Source: Bacteroidota bacterium
Lineage (GTDB): Bacteria; Bacteroidota; Bacteroidia; NS11-12g; UBA9320
Direction of reading: 5' to 3'
DNA: 7,818 bases
NCBI GenBank assembly: GCA_003484585.1
Contig: DNBZ01000236.1
Span: forward strand, 1-7,818
Shown here: piece by piece, positions 4,965 to 7,818 of the stretch
How positions within the stretch are numbered: position 1 is the first letter of the stretch
Layout: each line of letters starts with the position of its first letter
Translations under genes and position numbers: made by a program
Notes under the pieces: model-generated
What the model was told of the DNA's origin: nothing
What the model saw: only the letters and a program-made list of their open reading frames with translations
The model's database searches: none

Positions 4965-7818
4965 TTAAAATGAATCAAGATCAAGCTCTCTCATTACGCC
5001 CATCCATTTCAGTACCTTCTCTCCTCGTTCTCCTGCATCTATATGTATGATATACATACCACTAGAGATAGGCACACTTGCACCGTTTTTCAAGTTCCAG
5101 TCGGCTTCTGTACTCTGGTCGTCCTTTCTTATTCTACGCACAAGCGAACCATCTAAAGTATAAATAGATATATCACACTGTGGTGGTAGATTAGTGAATT
5201 TAACACGATTATCGATAGAACTAGACTCGTATGATGAGAATGCGTAGTAAGGATTTGGGACTATGTTTACTAGTTCTAATGCCTCTTTCCCTTTTTCTAC
5301 AGATACTTTATTAGCTATATCAGATGTGCTGAATGAATACTTAGGTAAACCTTCTGTATGCACGTCATCTGTCTCAGCTGTAAGACCGTAAGGCATATTC
5401 ACTCTCAGACGAATAGTTACCTCATTTGGAGGAACCGGAAGTCCATCAGCATTTTCTTTAAGCTCTACACCTGCAGCTGCATAAGCTGGAATTACCCAGT
5501 CACAGTTTTGAAAAATCTTAGAGAGCTCTCTGTTTCTTCCACTCGTCGAAGTATTATCGTCTAATTCTTTAAGAATTTCGTAGTATGAAGCCCCTTTGTC
5601 ATAAGCGGGTCCATCTTCAGGAAGCTTAGGTTGTAAAACTCTGCTAGCTCCTTGATGACTGCCCATTACATATATAAAGTGTCTACCTCCGAAACTTGGA
5701 TACCCTGAGTTTATGTTTCCTGCATTATCCGTAGGATTCCATTTCATATCTCTACCGTTCTCACTTCTTTGATACGAATCTTCCCCTATTATAATATTAA
5801 GACGTTCACCTGTATTTACATTGATTGCATATCCTGGGAATATTGATTTTCCAGAATCTAATGTTGTAGCACCATATTTCAATTGTCCTTTTCTCATATT
5901 AAATTTAGGTACTTCGTCTACGTTTAGTCTAGCATCTTCTCCCATTTCTAGCATTACACACTCAGTCCATTTAGACTCGTCAGGTGTCAGTACTATATCC
6001 ACATTGCTTAGTAGCATAAGGCCGTGACCTCCAGTAGCAGTAGGGTAGTAGGTGAAAGACTGAATCAAAGACTCTGGTCTTGGATTCCCCACGATACTAG
6101 TTGAAGCTCTGAGAGTATTGGAAACTAATGATTGTGGTGCTATTCTACCATCCCAAATACGTTCAAAACTTTGTCCTTTATCAATGGAATTCGTAACCCC
6201 ATCATTACCTACGGTGAAATCGTGCCAAGATGGATCATTATACCCACTATTTCTTCCTTGCTCCCCTGAACGTATCCAGTCATAGACGCCTAAACCATCT
6301 ATTCTCTGAGTAGCATCTCTGTCTCTTACAGCAGTTAACCATTCGTTACTAGGATCAGAAAACTCCACTGACCAATTGATAAGCCCATTGGTAGGATATT
6401 TCTCGCTATCTCTACTAGGAGCAGCCACTTGCTCTATAGTCACGGCTAGTCCCCAGTCTAAAATACTTTTACCCGTTGTGGATTCTAGTATTACCTGCTC
6501 ATTTTTATAAGCCAATGTAGTATCAGCAAAAATGGTGTCATTTGGTAATTTCACGAGTACCCAAGTAGTACTACTTGCGTGAATACTATCTCGAATCTTA
6601 AAACCTGATGTAGTAAGTTCTGCCGTGGATGAAGTTGGTATAATAGATAATTCAAAATCACCTTCTGGCACTTTAAGAGGATCTATTACTGTGATTTTTA
6701 CCGGACCAAAACCATTCTCATACTTCGGATTAACTTCAAATTTATTTGCCATTATAGCATCCTTTGTTTCTTGAGTTAGCTCTAGCTCATTGTTTCCATT
6801 TCCTTTTCCAGATAGCCTAGTTAACTCTGGGCCATCTCCATAAAATGAAGGAACACTTGAACCCCCAAATTTCGGACCTAACTTATGAGGAGATGCAGAG
6901 AATTTTTTTACTCTTCTACCTCCTAAGTATTTTTCACTTTCACTATCCCCTGCAGCATATGCCAATACTATATAGTAGTATGTCTTAAAGTTTACCAACG
7001 TTTTGTTAGATCCAGTCGCAAATTCGTCTTCCGTGATTTGTACTGTATGAGCTAATCCTTTATTTTCCCCTCTTACCTTCAGTACAGGAATAGAAGTTCC
7101 TACGTCCGCACTAAACTCTTGATTAATTAATACATCAAAATTGTCTTCTAAATCCACTTGAAAAATTTCTCGAGCTTTAGATAAGTCACTTAATTGGGAT
7201 AAACTTACAGAACCATTCTTCAATTGGAATATTCTATACCCTTGGAATTTATAAATATCTGTGCCAAAATCTCTTTCTATAGAATCTGTGTAGTTTTCTA
7301 CAAGTGAGGTGTTTGTGTTTCCTAGTGATAGTATGATCTGCTGATCTTGCTCATGTACTTCTACATCTGGTGCATCTGGTCCATCTATTAGGTCAAAACA
7401 AGAGTTGAATAAACTCTGAGCTTTTTTACTAGCTTCTTTTAGTAAGCTTAATGAACCTGATGCTCCACCGAATGGGGCTCTTGCCCATACTACGCCCACA
7501 GTAAGATTTTGAACAGCTCCTGGTTTTAATATAAACGGTCCAGAAGATTGCAAAAATCTTCTATCCGCAGGTAAATTTCCTGCACCTTCTTCTGTCCAAG
7601 GTGCGGTATGTGTGCTGTCTGATGTGCCTGGGAACATATAGTCAGCCTTAGTACCATCAGTACCTGCATTTCCGTCACCACCATATTGTATATCTGCTCC
7701 AGTTCTCCATTTACCTTGTAGGTAATTGTAAAAATCTGAAGGAGCAAATGGATTGCCATTTATTTGATTTTGGTCATTATTATAAAAAACAAATTTTGAT
7801 AAACCCAATTCTATTGAG
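4965..7818 (-). CDS. Large surface/secreted protein with T9SS-like C-terminal domain (N-terminus beyond right edge)
   Basis: The frame is open to the window edge, so the 950 visible codons are the C-terminal part of a larger protein; the TTG at 7806-7808 is an internal Leu, from which I number. The fragment begins mid-domain (FVFYNNDQNQINGNP) and is a soluble, beta-rich, Asn/Gly/Ser/Thr-rich sequence with no membrane helix, as in exported Bacteroidota proteins. Regions: 1-115, with RRFLQSSGPFILKPGAVQNL at 83-102; a probable fibronectin-like fold at 145-310; FGPVKITVIDPLKVPEGDFE at 367-386; DWGLAVTIEQ at 451-460; a long unassigned part at 470-840; and a terminal domain at 844-947. That last part has T9SS type A sorting features: IVPNPYY (849-855), ISIYTLDGSLVRRI (880-893) and ISSGMYIIHI (914-923). 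It ends KWMGVMRELDLDSF, not in the usual short basic strand. I recognise no enzymatic motif. Probably secreted by T9SS and partnered by the PorV-like protein 29 bases downstream. Confidence 0.8.
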   Translation of the reverse strand, partial: SIELGLSKFVFYNNDQNQINGNPFAPSDFYNYLQGKWRTGADIQYGGDGNAGTDGTKADYMFPGTSDSTHTAPWTEEGAGNLPADRRFLQSSGPFILKPGAVQNLTVGVVWARAPFGGASGSLSLLKEASKKAQSLFNSCFDLIDGPDAPDVEVHEQDQQIILSLGNTNTSLVENYTDSIERDFGTDIYKFQGYRIFQLKNGSVSLSQLSDLSKAREIFQVDLEDNFDVLINQEFSADVGTSIPVLKVRGENKGLAHTVQITEDEFATGSNKTLVNFKTYYYIVLAYAAGDSESEKYLGGRRVKKFSASPHKLGPKFGGSSVPSFYGDGPELTRLSGKGNGNNELELTQETKDAIMANKFEVNPKYENGFGPVKITVIDPLKVPEGDFELSIIPTSSTAELTTSGFKIRDSIHASSTTWVLVKLPNDTIFADTTLAYKNEQVILESTTGKSILDWGLAVTIEQVAAPSRDSEKYPTNGLINWSVEFSDPSNEWLTAVRDRDATQRIDGLGVYDWIRSGEQGRNSGYNDPSWHDFTVGNDGVTNSIDKGQSFERIWDGRIAPQSLVSNTLRASTSIVGNPRPESLIQSFTYYPTATGGHGLMLLSNVDIVLTPDESKWTECVMLEMGEDARLNVDEVPKFNMRKGQLKYGATTLDSGKSIFPGYAINVNTGERLNIIIGEDSYQRSENGRDMKWNPTDNAGNINSGYPSFGGRHFIYVMGSHQGASRVLQPKLPEDGPAYDKGASYYEILKELDDNTSTSGRNRELSKIFQNCDWVIPAYAAAGVELKENADGLPVPPNEVTIRLRVNMPYGLTAETDDVHTEGLPKYSFSTSDIANKVSVEKGKEALELVNIVPNPYYAFSSYESSSIDNRVKFTNLPPQCDISIYTLDGSLVRRIRKDDQSTEADWNLKNGASVPISSGMYIIHIDAGERGEKVLKWMGVMRELDLDSF

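Noticed and set aside
5358..7759. Short open frames at 5358-5564, 5821-6027 (plus) and 7526-7759 (minus, other frame)
   Set aside because: All fall inside the continuous large surface-protein frame, and their peptides look random.
7806..7808. TTG at the right edge as the start of the large surface protein
   Set aside because: The frame stays open to the window edge and the peptide begins in the middle of a domain without a signal peptide, so this codon is an internal Leu.

Overview
The window is about 40% G+C by eye and almost entirely coding. It looks like an ordinary chromosomal stretch of a member of the Bacteroidota. The evidence is a PorV/PorQ-family outer-membrane protein beside a large surface protein with a C-terminal domain resembling the type IX secretion (T9SS) sorting domain, a TAnnTTTG promoter-like element, and mostly absent Shine-Dalgarno sequences. 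I cannot place it below phylum level. I see no mobile elements, tRNA, rRNA or CRISPR array. The largest non-coding gap is 87 bases.

Right part, minus strand (7818 to 3856): the 3' 2.85 kb of a very large secreted protein enters from the right edge. After 29 bases comes a complete PorV/PorQ-family barrel gene, and then a 13-bp perfect hairpin that probably ends the unit. The natural reading is a surface protein with a dedicated PorV-like partner; this is inference from adjacency and family resemblance.

Middle, minus strand (3768 to 2899): greA (transcript-cleavage factor) is followed with no spacer by a HIT-family nucleotide hydrolase/transferase. The two share a reading frame and are separated by a single TAA, and the HIT gene appears to start at TTG. 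ruvC (Holliday-junction resolvase, plus strand, about 2324-2890) converges on the HIT gene with 8 bases between stop codons.

Left part, minus strand (2269 to 1): three tightly overlapping genes diverge from ruvC. They are a multi-pass membrane protein of the LPG-synthase-TM (UPF0104/AglD-like) family, a membrane-anchored family 2 glycosyltransferase (4-base ATGA overlap), and the start of an unrecognised small protein (25-base overlap) running off the left edge. The first two probably act together in glycosylating or exporting a lipid-linked product at the inner membrane; the substrate cannot be read from the sequence.

Most of the window is housekeeping or well-known families. The most interesting items are the surface-protein/PorV-like pair with its non-standard C-terminus, and the greA-HIT junction.
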